NCBI GenBank assembly: GCA_016926595.1
Contig: JAFGOG010000073.1
Span: forward strand, 1-36,707
Source: Anaerolineae bacterium
GTDB taxonomy: Bacteria > Chloroflexota > Anaerolineae > JAAYZQ01
Direction: 5' to 3'
Length of the DNA stretch: 36,707 nt
Positions within the stretch are counted from its first letter, which is position 1. The number at the start of each line of letters is the position of its first letter. The translations under genes were made by a program, and so were the position numbers. Below, in pieces: positions 1 through 8,686 of this stretch. The notes beneath the pieces were generated by a model, which saw only the letters and a list, made by a program, of their open reading frames with translations, made no database searches and had not been told where the DNA came from.

Positions 1-108
1 GACCGGCAGCTCGGGCGCAACTTCCTGAACCGGAGGCTCGGGCTCGGCTTCCTGGACCGGCAGCTCGGGCGCAACTTCCTGAACCGGAGGCTCGGGCTCG
101 GCTTCCTG
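1..108. repeat. Two tandem copies of a 54-bp repeat inside the S1 gene tail
   Basis: Positions 1-54 and 55-108 are identical 54-bp units, followed by a diverged partial unit to about 130. Each unit encodes 18 residues made of two 9-residue subunits (PVQE-A/V-E/A-PE-P/L). More copies probably lie beyond the window edge. Copy number is likely variable by slippage. Confidence 0.9.
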
Positions 109-1374
109 GACCGGAGGCTCGGGCGCTGGCCGAGGCGGAGGCGTTTTTTCCTTCCTGGCTCCAGTCCGCGCTGCCCACTCGCTCCATTCCGACTCGAGCA
201 CGCGCTTCAAGCTCAATCCCAATCGCTTGCGCCGGGTATCGATCCGGATAATGCGCAACAGCACCGGCTCGCCCCGCCTCACCACTTCCCGCGGATTCGA
301 GACCGGCTGGTCGGCCAGCTCTGAGATGTGAATCAGGCCTTCGACACCCGGCTCGATCTCGGCAAAAGCGCCAAAGTCAGCGATGTTGGTGATCACCCCT
401 TCCACTAGCTGTCCCAACTCGTAGTTGTCTTCGACCAACGCCCAGGGCTCCGGCTCGAGGCGCTTGCGGCTCAAGGCGATCCGCTTGCGCTCCCGATCCA
501 GGTGAAGTACGATCACGTCTATCGCATCGCCGACGTGCAACAGCTCCCTCGGATGCCGGACTCGGCGCCAGCTCAACTCGGACAGGTGCACCAAGCCATC
601 GGCGCCGCCGATGTCGACAAAAGCGCCAAAGGGTGACAGGCTGCTGACGATACCGCGCCGCACTTCGCCCTCCCGCAGCTCGTCGAGCAGCCGGTCGCGC
701 TGCTGCTCGCGCCAATCGCGCTCGGCCTGAACCGCCGACAGGATGAGGCGATGCTTGCGCTGGTTGATCTCGATCACTTTGACCTTCAGCCGCTCACCGA
801 CCAGGCTCGACAGCCGCTCCAGCCTCTCCTCCTGGGTCATGGTGGGGCGAAAATCGGCTAACTGTGAAGCCGGGACAAAGCCCCGGATCCCACCAAGGGG
901 AATGACCAGCCCGCCCTTGTTAAAGCCGACGACCTGCTCTTCCCAGACCTCGCCGCTCTCGGCCAGCTCCCGGGCCCGCTGCCAGTCCTTTTCCTGGCGA
1001 GCCTGGTAGAGGGAGACGGTCAAGTTGCCATCATGGTCTTCAGGGCGCATGACGTACACAGGCACCCTGTCGCCCACCGACAGGTTGGCCAAGGCCTCGG
1101 GGTCCATCCGCTGCAAGTCAGCGAGGGGCACCACGCCATCCCGCTTGGCGCCGACGCCGACGATGATCTCCTGGTCAGTGATGGCCAAGATGACTCCTGT
1201 CCGGATCTCGCCCCGCTTGGGCTGTTGATAATCCCAGTCTTCAACAGGCAAGCCACCCATCTGGGCGGCGTCGACCTGCTCCGGGGCAGGCGCCTCGGCT
1301 TGTGGCACGCGCGCGACGTCGTCTACCTCCACCGCAGGCATCTCCTGTTGATCGCCAGGTTGGATCTCTGTCAT
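1..1374 (-). CDS. rpsA: Ribosomal protein S1 homologue (four S1 domains), 3' end outside window
   Basis: 458 codons are visible from ATG at 1374 and the frame runs off the window edge without a stop. Four S1/OB RNA-binding domains are readable at about residues 55-125, 141-215, 236-304 and 320-391. The last two are the most canonical (SPFGAFVDIGGADGLVHLSEL and DFGAFAEIEPGVEGLIHISEL types). S1 binds mRNA at the 30S ribosome and helps initiation; a four-domain form is usual outside Proteobacteria. After residue 410 the protein becomes an acidic Pro/Val/Gln/Glu repeat of 9-residue units (PVQEAEPEP/PVQEVAPEL) that is not part of the S1 fold. An AGGAG Shine-Dalgarno lies just upstream of the ATG. 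A perfect sigma-70 promoter and a roughly 200-nt leader precede it. The assignment as S1 is firm; whether it is the only S1 in the genome cannot be seen here. Confidence 0.9.
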   Translation of the reverse strand, partial: MTEIQPGDQQEMPAVEVDDVARVPQAEAPAPEQVDAAQMGGLPVEDWDYQQPKRGEIRTGVILAITDQEIIVGVGAKRDGVVPLADLQRMDPEALANLSVGDRVPVYVMRPEDHDGNLTVSLYQARQEKDWQRARELAESGEVWEEQVVGFNKGGLVIPLGGIRGFVPASQLADFRPTMTQEERLERLSSLVGERLKVKVIEINQRKHRLILSAVQAERDWREQQRDRLLDELREGEVRRGIVSSLSPFGAFVDIGGADGLVHLSELSWRRVRHPRELLHVGDAIDVIVLHLDRERKRIALSRKRLEPEPWALVEDNYELGQLVEGVITNIADFGAFAEIEPGVEGLIHISELADQPVSNPREVVRRGEPVLLRIIRIDTRRKRLGLSLKRVLESEWSEWAARTGARKEKTPPPRPAPEPPVQEAEPEPPVQEVAPELPVQEAEPEPPVQEVAPELPV

Positions 1375-1485
1375 GAGCGGTTTCTCCTCAAACCCGATTT
1401 AGCCCTGCATCCAGAGAACATAAGACTCGGCTACCTGCCCGCCAAGCACAAATCAGGATGGAAGCCGAGTCTGTTACTTCAGCTT

Positions 1486-1545
1486 CTCCGCTCGCGGAGC
1501 GAATGCGGTGCACCACCGCACCGGGCCTGGAACCGCTCCAGGCCC
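1486..1545 (-). promoter_or_regulatory. Structured leader of the S1 mRNA: three consecutive hairpins
   Basis: Within the roughly 200-nt leader between the S1 promoter and its start codon, three adjacent inverted repeats are visible: 1486-1490 with 1495-1499, 1504-1509 with 1515-1520, and 1523-1530 with 1538-1545. The last extends outward with one bulge. S1 autoregulates translation through leader structures in other bacteria, so an autogenous control site is a reasonable inference. The sequence does not match a named riboswitch I know. Confidence 0.5.
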
Positions 1546-1580
1546 CGGGTCTCGATTGTCCTGGAAACAAAAGTAGGCTT

Positions 1581-1609
1581 ATTATACACTATTTGGCGAA
1601 TGCTGTCAA
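1581..1609 (-). promoter_or_regulatory. Sigma-70 promoter of the S1 gene
   Basis: On the minus strand TTGACA (1604-1609) is followed by a 17-bp spacer and TATAAT (1581-1586): a perfect consensus. Transcription should begin near 1574 and run into the structured leader and the S1 gene. Confidence 0.9.
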
Positions 1610-1814
1610 CAATGGGACAAATGGCAAAATAGGCAATGCCCACCCTCCCACAGATAAGGCATAGTTACGAATAGAAATAGGATGAAAAAAGCAAGCTTTT
1701 CCAGCCTGCAGGAGGGTGATTGGCGGCAGAGAAAGCCGATCGCCTGGGTCTTGTGCTGTCCAGGCGGGCGCTCTTTATCGCCGGCTGATCCGAGAGAAGG
1801 ATGGGGACTGTGCC
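1610..1814. other. Intergenic region between the transporter operon and the S1 promoter
   Basis: About 200 bp without a credible gene. The only structure I see is a short A/T-rich dyad at about 1684-1700 (GAAAA...TTTTC with an AGC/GCT core) that, read on the minus strand, ends in a T run. It could be a weak terminator for the operon ending at 1815. Open frames here have no ribosome site and look like chance. Confidence 0.35.
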
Positions 1815-2951
1815 CTAGTCCTGCGCCCCCAACTCGCCACAGCTCTCCAGGCGCACCGGCTGGAGGCCATGAAAGAGGCATTCGATGGCATAGTCGCCGC
1901 CGGGCGACTCGGCCGTCACTACTACATGGCTGCCCCATTGGGTCAGGCGGCGAACACGGGGCGCTCCGTTGAACAGGTCGCGCCTGGCCTGGAGCCAGGC
2001 ACGCTGCTCTTGACCTGCCGCAAAGGAGCAAAGGGGACAATCTGCCGGCGTTTGGCCGGTAATGATGAGAGCCTCGAGTCCTCGCAAGTAGGGCAAACCG
2101 GCATCGTAGCAGAAAGAGAGCTGATCGGCGATGACGCGGCAGACGATCCAGGCGCCATTGTCAAAATCGGCAAAGACAAAAACGGTGTCGGCTACTCCCA
2201 GGTCGACCTCGCCGATGGTGAGATCATAGCTCTCGCTCATCTGGTCGCGGACGGCCGAGATGGCGTTGTAGTTGACCCCCTTTTGCAGGCTCAGGTCAAA
2301 CAGGTTGCCGGGGTAGGTGCGGCCGGTGCGGATCGCCTCGTGGACCAACTGCGGGGCCACACGCAGGGGCTTGTTTATCATGTCGTCGTTGATAAAGCCG
2401 ACGGCCGCCACCAGCGGCAGGGGCAGCAAGAGGGGAAGCCAGCCGCGCCCCCGAGGGCGCCCCTTGTGGTCGGTCTCACCCACCATGCTCTCCAGCCGGT
2501 AGGGCTGGAGGAGTCCCAAAATCGCCAAGAGCAGCAGGGTGAAGAAAGCGGCCAGCGCCGCGCCTATCCCGGCGGCCTGGTCAAAGGGATAAACGGGCAG
2601 CCCCCAGGAATCGAGGTCGGACAGCCACACGGTCAGAGTGCGGCCCTCGTAAGGTGTGTGCCCGATCACCAGCATCATGAGGCCGCCGACGACCAGCCAG
2701 ATCACCATACTTGCCCAGGCGCGGCCTAGCCAGGTCGCCAGCCAGCCGGCCAGCCCACCCAGCAACATCAGCGCCAGGCTACCCCCGAACAAGCTAGGGT
2801 AGACCAGGCGGACGTGGCTGATGCCCAAGAAAATGGCGTCGGAAGCCCAGACTCCCAACGCCAGCGCCAGGCCGATCAACACACCGTTGAGCAGGCCCAG
2901 CTGTGGAGGGAGACGCCGTGGCTCGACGTCCTGCTGATCAGACACAATCAT
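1815..2951 (-). CDS. Unknown polytopic membrane protein at the end of the peptide transporter operon
   Basis: 378 residues, ATG at 2951 with an AGGA ribosome site, only 3 bp after the stop of the upstream permease, so surely co-transcribed and probably translationally coupled. The N-terminal half has about five hydrophobic segments (roughly residues 22-46, 52-74, 78-98, 124-148 and 172-190). The C-terminal half (about 190-378) is soluble and has four Cys, two in a C-P-L-C pair (TPADCPLCSFAAGQ) and one near the end in ESCGELG. I do not recognise the family. Its place suggests a role linked to peptide uptake or sensing at the membrane, but that rests on context alone. Confidence 0.75.
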   Translation of the reverse strand: MIVSDQQDVEPRRLPPQLGLLNGVLIGLALALGVWASDAIFLGISHVRLVYPSLFGGSLALMLLGGLAGWLATWLGRAWASMVIWLVVGGLMMLVIGHTPYEGRTLTVWLSDLDSWGLPVYPFDQAAGIGAALAAFFTLLLLAILGLLQPYRLESMVGETDHKGRPRGRGWLPLLLPLPLVAAVGFINDDMINKPLRVAPQLVHEAIRTGRTYPGNLFDLSLQKGVNYNAISAVRDQMSESYDLTIGEVDLGVADTVFVFADFDNGAWIVCRVIADQLSFCYDAGLPYLRGLEALIITGQTPADCPLCSFAAGQEQRAWLQARRDLFNGAPRVRRLTQWGSHVVVTAESPGGDYAIECLFHGLQPVRLESCGELGAQD

Positions 2952-2954
2952 AGG

Positions 2955-4025
2955 TTATCCTCGGACGGTGCGCAACCTCGGGTCCAGGATGTCACGCATG
3001 GCGTCGCCGATCAGGTTCCAGCCCAGACCGAAGATGATCAGCGCTGCACCGGGGAAGAGGATGATGTACCAATGGGTGTCAAGGCTCAGGATCCAGTCGC
3101 GGGCAAAGCTGATGATCTGGCCCCAGTCGGCATAGCCAATGTCGGTGCCCACTCCCAGGAAGCTCAGGGCGGCAAAGGAAAGAACGGCGTCGCCCAGCCG
3201 GAAGGAGGCCAGCACCAGGATGGGGTAGATGACGTTGGGCAGGATGTGGCGGATGATCAGACGATTGTCCTTGGCCCCGATGACCCGGGCGGCCATGATG
3301 TAATCCCGTTCCTTGGCCGACAGGATATCACCCCGCACCACACGGGCGTAGCGGGTCCAGCCAAAGACGATCAGGGCGATGGTAGGCGGCCAGATGCTCC
3401 GGCCGAACTTGGGCACCAGGATCGCGGCCAGCATGAGGGCGGCCAACAGGAAGGGAAAGGCCATAAAGATCTCGGTGATCCGCTGCAACACGTCGTCCAG
3501 CCAGCCGCCGTAAAAGGCGGAGATGGATCCGACGATGATGCCGACGAGAACCGTGCTGAAGGTGACCACGATTCCGGCAAACAGGGCGGTGCGCGACCCC
3601 CACACGACGCCGTACCAGATATCAAACTGACCGGCGGTGGTGCCCATGAGGTGGACCCACCCGTCCTTGCCCGTCAACGTGGGGTACCAGAACGGCACCG
3701 GGGGCACGTCTTTCTTCCACTCTGTGCCGGGGGGCTTGGGCTCAGGGCCATAGCCGTCGCGGGGGATCAGGTATGGATCAGCCGTCGCTCTAATAGGCGG
3801 GGCCAGCACGGGGGCAAAGACAGCTATCAGGATGAAAACTGTGACGATGATCGAGCCGGCCACCGAGAGGGGGTTGGTGACCAACCCGCGCAGCAGGCGA
3901 TACCATTCCGGACCCAGCAGCTTTCGGAGCCCGGTCAGCTCTGGCAAGGTCCAGGCAGCGATGTCGTCGCGGGTGATCGTTCGCTGGCCAGGGCTTTCTC
4001 GGGTGGCAAACGTTTCTGTCGCCAT
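2955..4025 (-). CDS. Dipeptide/oligopeptide ABC transporter permease, DppC/OppC type
   Basis: 356 residues, ATG at 4025 with GAGGTG upstream. It is the second inner-membrane subunit of a peptide/nickel-type importer. The N-terminus carries the OppC_N-like segment with its first membrane helix near residues 52-75, and a long periplasmic stretch follows (about 80-150). The binding-protein-dependent permease domain has the cytoplasmic EAA-type loop with AARVIGAKDNRLIIRHILPN (about 242-261), which contacts the ATPase. It ends with DPRLR, the usual DppC tail. It sits 55 bp downstream of the DppB-type gene. The transported substrate cannot be told from the permease. Confidence 0.93.
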   Translation of the reverse strand: MATETFATRESPGQRTITRDDIAAWTLPELTGLRKLLGPEWYRLLRGLVTNPLSVAGSIIVTVFILIAVFAPVLAPPIRATADPYLIPRDGYGPEPKPPGTEWKKDVPPVPFWYPTLTGKDGWVHLMGTTAGQFDIWYGVVWGSRTALFAGIVVTFSTVLVGIIVGSISAFYGGWLDDVLQRITEIFMAFPFLLAALMLAAILVPKFGRSIWPPTIALIVFGWTRYARVVRGDILSAKERDYIMAARVIGAKDNRLIIRHILPNVIYPILVLASFRLGDAVLSFAALSFLGVGTDIGYADWGQIISFARDWILSLDTHWYIILFPGAALIIFGLGWNLIGDAMRDILDPRLRTVRG

Positions 4026-4080
4026 TCAACACCTCACTCGTTTACAGGTATGTTGATAACCAAATGTCTCCTGACCGAGG

Positions 4081-5145
4081 CTAACTCAGCCGGACGCGCG
4101 GGTCCAGGAAACCGTACAGGATGTCGATCACCAGGTTGGCAATGATCAATAGAACCGAAGTGAATATCGTAAAGGCGACTATCGTCAGCAGGTCGAGGCT
4201 TTGGGCCGCGCGCGCGGCGGCCTGTCCCATGCCGGGCAGGTCAAAGATCGTCTCGGTGATCACCACTCCGCCGATCAAACCCACTATGGTGAGCCCGCTG
4301 ATCGTCACCACCGGGATGAGCGCGTTGGGCAGCGCGTGGCGGTTGGCGACCTTCTGCTCGGACAGGCCCTTGGCCCGGGCCGTGGTCACATAGTCCTGGT
4401 GCAGCGCCTCAAGCATCGACGAGCGGGTTATGCGCAGCAGCATGGCCCACTCGACGTAGCACAGGGTAACGACCGGCAGCACCAGGTGGCGCAGGGCATC
4501 GACAAAGATGTCAAAGCGCAGGTTGAGCAGGGCGTCGAGGGTGTTTATCTGGGTGTAACGATGGAACGCCTCGGACATGACTGCCTGCGTGGCCCAGTCG
4601 GACAGACGGCCGGGTGGGAACCACTCCAGCTTGGCATAAAAGAGGGTGAGGACCAGCAGGGCAAAAACAAAGGTGGGGAAAGACCAGCCGACGATGCTGA
4701 AAACACGCGCTGCCTGGTCGATCAGCTTGTTGTGGTGCTTGGCGGCAAGAACCCCCAACCAGACTCCGACGATGATGATCGGCGTCCCGGCCCACAGCGC
4801 CAGCTCGACGGAGACCGGCAGGCGTCTCAGGATCAGCTCCGTGACCGGCACCCGGCCGGTGCGGGAAAAGCCAAAGTCCCCGCGCAGGATACCGCCTACC
4901 CTATTCCCCGTTTCGAGGTCGACGCGGCCGACGAGCCAGTTCCAATACTGCACGTGGAAGGGATCGTCCAGTCCGTAGCGGCGGATGACGGCATCGAGCG
5001 CCCCCTCGGTGTGGGGGACATCCCGGATGTAGAGAGCCGAACGCTCAACCGGGTCGAGCGTCATCATCATGAGAAAGACCAACAATGTCACGCCAAAAAC
5101 CGTGATCGGCAATTGAATCAAGCGGCGGATGATATACGCTGTCAT
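4081..5145 (-). CDS. Dipeptide/oligopeptide ABC transporter permease, DppB/OppB type
   Basis: 354 residues. It opens with the family hallmark MTAYIIRRLIQLPITVFGVTL, the first membrane helix of DppB/OppB proteins. The EAA-type loop reads ARAKGLSEQKVANRHALPNAL, and the family's GDFGFS motif is present in the periplasmic loop (about residue 109). The C-terminus is the typical DPRVRLS. Length is a little above the usual 310-340 because the first periplasmic loop is extended. It pairs with the DppC-type gene downstream to form the channel and lies behind a strong hairpin that separates it from the binding protein gene. Confidence 0.94.
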   Translation of the reverse strand: MTAYIIRRLIQLPITVFGVTLLVFLMMMTLDPVERSALYIRDVPHTEGALDAVIRRYGLDDPFHVQYWNWLVGRVDLETGNRVGGILRGDFGFSRTGRVPVTELILRRLPVSVELALWAGTPIIIVGVWLGVLAAKHHNKLIDQAARVFSIVGWSFPTFVFALLVLTLFYAKLEWFPPGRLSDWATQAVMSEAFHRYTQINTLDALLNLRFDIFVDALRHLVLPVVTLCYVEWAMLLRITRSSMLEALHQDYVTTARAKGLSEQKVANRHALPNALIPVVTISGLTIVGLIGGVVITETIFDLPGMGQAAARAAQSLDLLTIVAFTIFTSVLLIIANLVIDILYGFLDPRVRLS

Positions 5146-5166
5146 AAGTCCTGCCTCGATCGCAAG

Positions 5167-5199
5167 TGTCCGGCGGGGGCTGCACGCCCCCGCCGGACA
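5167..5199 (-). promoter_or_regulatory. Strong intercistronic hairpin between binding protein and permease genes
   Basis: A perfect 14-bp GC-rich stem (5167-5180 with 5186-5199) and a 5-nt loop fill the 76-bp gap. No T run follows, so it is not a classic terminator. In many ABC operons such a hairpin protects the upstream binding-protein mRNA and lowers expression of the permeases; that role is inferred. Confidence 0.7.
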
Positions 5200-5221
5200 G
5201 GGAGCTGTCTAGTGCAGCGGG

Positions 5222-7300
5222 TTATTCGCTGGCCAGCTCAAGGGCGTAGAAGTAGCCAGCGAACAGGAGCGGGTTATAGTACCAGTTCTTGACCCAGCGC
5301 TGCTCGTAGCGTACACCGGCTTCCTGCGACAGGGTGATCTGGATCGCCATGTCGTGGAACAGTTGCTGCAGATCAAAGTAGATGCTTTCGCGCTCGGCCG
5401 GATCGGCGGCCAGCACACCCCTGTTGACCAAATCCTGGAACTGGAGCTTCAGGTCATCGGGCAGGTTCTGCCGGCCAGCGTAGGTGCCGACGGTGAACGG
5501 CTGCACCCAGTTGTGCGGGTCGTGGATGTCCTCGATCCAGCCGCTGGCGGTGAGAGGCAACTGCCCGGCGCGGAAGTAGCGCAGCATGGTCGGCCAGGGC
5601 AGGCCGATGCACTCGATCTGGTACTTGGTGTCGATCCGGGCCAAGCTCGACTGCAGGATAGCACAGGCGGTCTGGCGGCCCACGTTGCCGGTGTTGTAGG
5701 CCATCTGGACGCGGAAGCCGGTCTCGGCTACCTTGCCGTCCCAGGCCAGGGCCATTTCCTCGGCGCACTTGTCGAGGTCGTAATCGTACATGGGGCCGTC
5801 TTCGTTATAGCCCAACATGCCGACGATGATCGGGCCGTTGTTGCGGATGCCCTCGCCGTTCTGCGCGTCGGAGATAAAGGCGTCATAGTCAAAGCAGTAG
5901 TTGAGGGCCTTGCGGACGTGGATGTCGGTGAAAAAGTCGGGCGGGATGCCGTTGCCGTCCAACTGGCCGCTGCCGATGTAGGGGTTGACGCCGGTGTCCT
6001 GGCTCAGGTCAAAGTTCATAAAGATGTTGGTGCGGCTCACGCTCGGCAGGCCGCCCCACTTGCGCAGCGGCGCATCGGGCTTGTCGGTGGGCGTGCATGC
6101 GCCGGTCAGATAGTCGCAGATCTCGCCCACGTATGAGTCCACCTGGGGCCGGTTGGCCGCCGGGACGGCTACGCTTTCGGCGTCCCCGGCCTGAAGGATG
6201 GCAAAGCGGGTGCCCCACTCGTCCACGAGGTTCTGGACGATGCGCTTGATCTTGGGCGTGCCGCTGGGCCCACCGGGCCACATCTCATCGCCTTCCTGGC
6301 GCCAGTAGTTCTCGTTGGCAACCAGGACCCAGCCCTCGTCCGGCGTCCAGCTCTCCAGCTTGTAGGGGCCGGTGCCCATCATGACGGTGCCAAGCGGGGT
6401 ATTCTCCGCTCCGGGCGCATAGTGGTCGACCCAGGTCTCGCACGTGCCATCCCAGGCGCCCTGCTCGATGGACCATTCCTTGTCCAGAGCCGAGCCCCAC
6501 GACTGGGCCAGGGTGGCCAGCCAGGGACCCCACGGTTGGGCCAGGTTGAAGGTCAGGGTAAAGGCCTCGTCGTCGGCCTCGATAGCGGCCTTGACCTTCT
6601 CGCATACGGCCATCAGCTCTTCCGGCGTGGCGTTGGCCTTCAGGGCCTCCGGATCGCCGGCGTAGGCGCCCTCGGCGATCTCCTCGGTGATGTCGCCGGA
6701 GGCATAGCCCATGAGCGGCTCGATGAGCAGCCACTGCGGGCCGTTGGGGTCGGACTGGAGCAGGCCACGCTCAAAGGTGTATTCAAAGTCGCTGGGGGTC
6801 AGGTCGTTGCCGTTGTGGAACTTGACTCCCTGGCGGATCTTGAAGACGTAGGTCTTGCCGTCGGCGGAGATACCACCATTCTCCACGCTGGGAACCTCGG
6901 TAGCCAGCACAGGGATGTACTCGGTCATCTTTTCGCGGTTGAAGAAGAGCAGCCCTTCCATGACATTCATCATCGGGGCAGCGCTGGCGGTGTCGTAGGC
7001 CAGGTTGGGGTCCATGGTGTCGATATCGCCAAAGGTGACGGTGGTGTATGTATTGGGGTCGGGCGCCACTACCTTGGCTTCTGTGACTGGGGGCGCTTCT
7101 GGCGGCACCGCGGTTACCTCGACGATCTGTGTCTCGACGACAGTAACCGGCTGGCCTTCCACTTGGACGATCTTGGTGACCTCGACCGGGACAGTCTGAA
7201 CGATCACTTGAGGCGTGGGCGTGGGCCCACAGGCGCCCAATAACACCGGGACGATCATCACCAGGACCGCAAGGATCGCCAATTTCTTGCTGACAAACAT
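5222..7300 (-). CDS. Family 5 extracellular solute-binding lipoprotein of a peptide ABC transporter
   Basis: 692 residues from ATG at 7300, which has a strong GGAGGAG site; an ATG-less extension upstream is not needed. Residues 1-24 form a lipoprotein signal (basic MFVSKK, hydrophobic core, lipobox LLGAC with Cys24). A Pro/Thr/Val-rich linker follows to about residue 80, then an SBP_bac_5 fold with MDPNLAYDTAS..MMNVMEGLLFFN and FKIRQGVKFHNG, the family signature near the N-lobe. At 692 residues it is longer than DppA/OppA (about 540). It captures substrate outside the membrane and delivers it to the two permeases encoded next. Oligopeptide is the likeliest substrate; nickel or sugar oligomers are alternatives. 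Confidence 0.93.
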   Translation of the reverse strand: MFVSKKLAILAVLVMIVPVLLGACGPTPTPQVIVQTVPVEVTKIVQVEGQPVTVVETQIVEVTAVPPEAPPVTEAKVVAPDPNTYTTVTFGDIDTMDPNLAYDTASAAPMMNVMEGLLFFNREKMTEYIPVLATEVPSVENGGISADGKTYVFKIRQGVKFHNGNDLTPSDFEYTFERGLLQSDPNGPQWLLIEPLMGYASGDITEEIAEGAYAGDPEALKANATPEELMAVCEKVKAAIEADDEAFTLTFNLAQPWGPWLATLAQSWGSALDKEWSIEQGAWDGTCETWVDHYAPGAENTPLGTVMMGTGPYKLESWTPDEGWVLVANENYWRQEGDEMWPGGPSGTPKIKRIVQNLVDEWGTRFAILQAGDAESVAVPAANRPQVDSYVGEICDYLTGACTPTDKPDAPLRKWGGLPSVSRTNIFMNFDLSQDTGVNPYIGSGQLDGNGIPPDFFTDIHVRKALNYCFDYDAFISDAQNGEGIRNNGPIIVGMLGYNEDGPMYDYDLDKCAEEMALAWDGKVAETGFRVQMAYNTGNVGRQTACAILQSSLARIDTKYQIECIGLPWPTMLRYFRAGQLPLTASGWIEDIHDPHNWVQPFTVGTYAGRQNLPDDLKLQFQDLVNRGVLAADPAERESIYFDLQQLFHDMAIQITLSQEAGVRYEQRWVKNWYYNPLLFAGYFYALELASE

Positions 7301-7462
7301 TGTCTCCTCCCTCTTTAGATTAGTCGAACACAAACCGAACCGATGCCAGGCGCGGGGATCCTGTCGCGCAAACGTGCCCGCTCTATCGCCTCCTTTCCGT
7401 CAACTACCGGGTCCTACATTCATCTTGGAGCAGCTCACATTCTCTGCGAACAAAGCCACCAC

Positions 7463-7491
7463 ATCATACCACAAGAAACCGCCAGAGTCAA
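7463..7491 (-). promoter_or_regulatory. Sigma-70 promoter of the binding-protein/permease operon
   Basis: Minus strand TTGACT (7486-7491), 17-bp spacer, TATGAT (7463-7468). It begins 11 bp before the ATPase gene's stop codon region ends, giving the binding protein an independent start with a leader of about 155 nt. Confidence 0.8.
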
Positions 7492-7501
7492 GTGCCTGGC
7501 T

Positions 7502-8485
7502 TCAGGCGTGGGGCTGTCGTGTCACGTCTACCCAACAGGCAATCCGGTGCCTCGGTCCCACCGGCTCTAGAACGGGCCGCTCGGTCTTGCACTTGTCGAT
7601 GGCGTAGACGCAACGCTTTTCAAAGGGACACCCCTCAGGCAGGGCGATCAGGTCAGGCGGAAGGCCTTCGATGGACTCTAGCTTGTCAGTGCGGATTTCG
7701 TCGAGCCGGGGGAGGGAGCCCAACAGCCCCAGGGTGTATGGATGGCGCGGGTTGGCATACACCTCATGGACATGAGCTTCCTCTACCACAAACCCGGCGT
7801 ACATGACCTGCATCCGGTTGGCAATGCCGGCGACCACGCCCAGGTCATGGGTGATCCAGATAACGGCCATGCCGATCTCGTCGCGCAATCGCTTGACCAG
7901 CTCGACGATCTGGGCCTGGATCGTCACGTCGAGGGCGGTGGTCGGCTCGTCGGCGATGAGAAGTTGAGGATTGCAGGCCAGGGCCATGGCAATCATGGCC
8001 CGCTGGCGCATCCCACCCGAAAACTGGTGCGGATAATCGTCCAGGCGCGCCTCGGCCTGGGGGATACCGACCATTTGCAGCAGCTCGGCGCACCGCTTGC
8101 GGGCCTCGTCCCGCTTCATCTTCATGTGAAGCTCCAGCGCTTCGCCGATCTGGCGGCCGATGGTTATTACCGGGTTGAGGAAGGTCATCGGGTCCTGGAA
8201 GACCATGGCGATGCGGTTGCCCCGGACCTGGCGCATTTCATCTTCGCTCAAGCGCAGCAGGTCACGGCCGTCAAAGATGACCTCGCCACCTACGATCTTG
8301 CCCGGCGGCTGGGGTATCAGGCGCATGACCGACAGCACGCTCACGCTCTTGCCACAACCGCTTTCGCCGACGATGCCCAAGGTTTCACCCTCGTCCACGT
8401 TGAACGAAACACCATTGACCGCCTGGACTACACCATCCTGGGTGAAGAAATGGGTCTTGAGATCTTTGACCTCCAGCAATGGCAT
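7502..8485 (-). CDS. Peptide ABC transporter ATP-binding protein, DppD/OppD type
   Basis: 327 residues, ATG at 8485 with AGGAGG upstream. Walker A is GESGCGKS (about 40-47), the Q-loop is MVFQDPMTFLNPV, the signature is FSGGMRQR, and Walker B is LLIADEPTTALD followed by the H-loop WITHDLGVVA. The C-terminal oligopeptide-transporter extension contains HPYTLGLLGSLPRLD and a CPFEKRC cysteine pair, typical of DppD/OppD. It energises the permeases encoded downstream. These importers normally use a DppD-DppF heterodimer; no second ATPase gene is in this cluster, so either a homodimer or a partner elsewhere is needed. Confidence 0.95.
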   Translation of the reverse strand: MPLLEVKDLKTHFFTQDGVVQAVNGVSFNVDEGETLGIVGESGCGKSVSVLSVMRLIPQPPGKIVGGEVIFDGRDLLRLSEDEMRQVRGNRIAMVFQDPMTFLNPVITIGRQIGEALELHMKMKRDEARKRCAELLQMVGIPQAEARLDDYPHQFSGGMRQRAMIAMALACNPQLLIADEPTTALDVTIQAQIVELVKRLRDEIGMAVIWITHDLGVVAGIANRMQVMYAGFVVEEAHVHEVYANPRHPYTLGLLGSLPRLDEIRTDKLESIEGLPPDLIALPEGCPFEKRCVYAIDKCKTERPVLEPVGPRHRIACWVDVTRQPHA

Positions 8486-8578
8486 TCTATGTCTTCCTCC
8501 TGTCTGTAAGGTAAACCCGGCAACTGATGAATCGGTTCATTACCGGATGGGCACGGACGGACCGTCACTGCTTTCTAT

Positions 8579-8607
8579 ACCATACAACAAATACGGCTAG
8601 AAGTCAA
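8579..8607 (-). promoter_or_regulatory. Promoter of the DppD-type ATPase gene
   Basis: Minus strand TTGACT (8602-8607), 17-bp spacer, TATGGT (8579-8584). It diverges from trmD. Between the two lies a 9-bp direct repeat (CCGATTCGC at 8620-8628 and 8636-8644, period 16) that could bind a regulator. Confidence 0.65.
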
Positions 8608-8686
8608 GATGGCGGTTTACCGATTCGCCCATTTGCCGATTCGCTGATTTTCATGCAATGTGTTACAATTTCCAGGAGGAGGAGGC

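Noticed and set aside
377..715. Open frame on the minus strand, 112 residues, Arg/Ala-rich
   Set aside because: Lies entirely inside the S1 gene in another frame and has typical GC-skewed shadow composition, with no ribosome site.
1716..2729. Long open frame on the plus strand over the unknown membrane protein gene
   Set aside because: The minus-strand frame has clear membrane helices, a ribosome site and operon spacing; the plus frame is an antisense shadow rich in Gly, Gln and Asp.
2814..5292. Long plus-strand open frames (443 and 363 residues) opposite the permease genes
   Set aside because: Antisense shadows of strongly coding, high-GC DppB/DppC genes. Their composition (Gln, Asp, Gly, Arg) is that of reversed codons.
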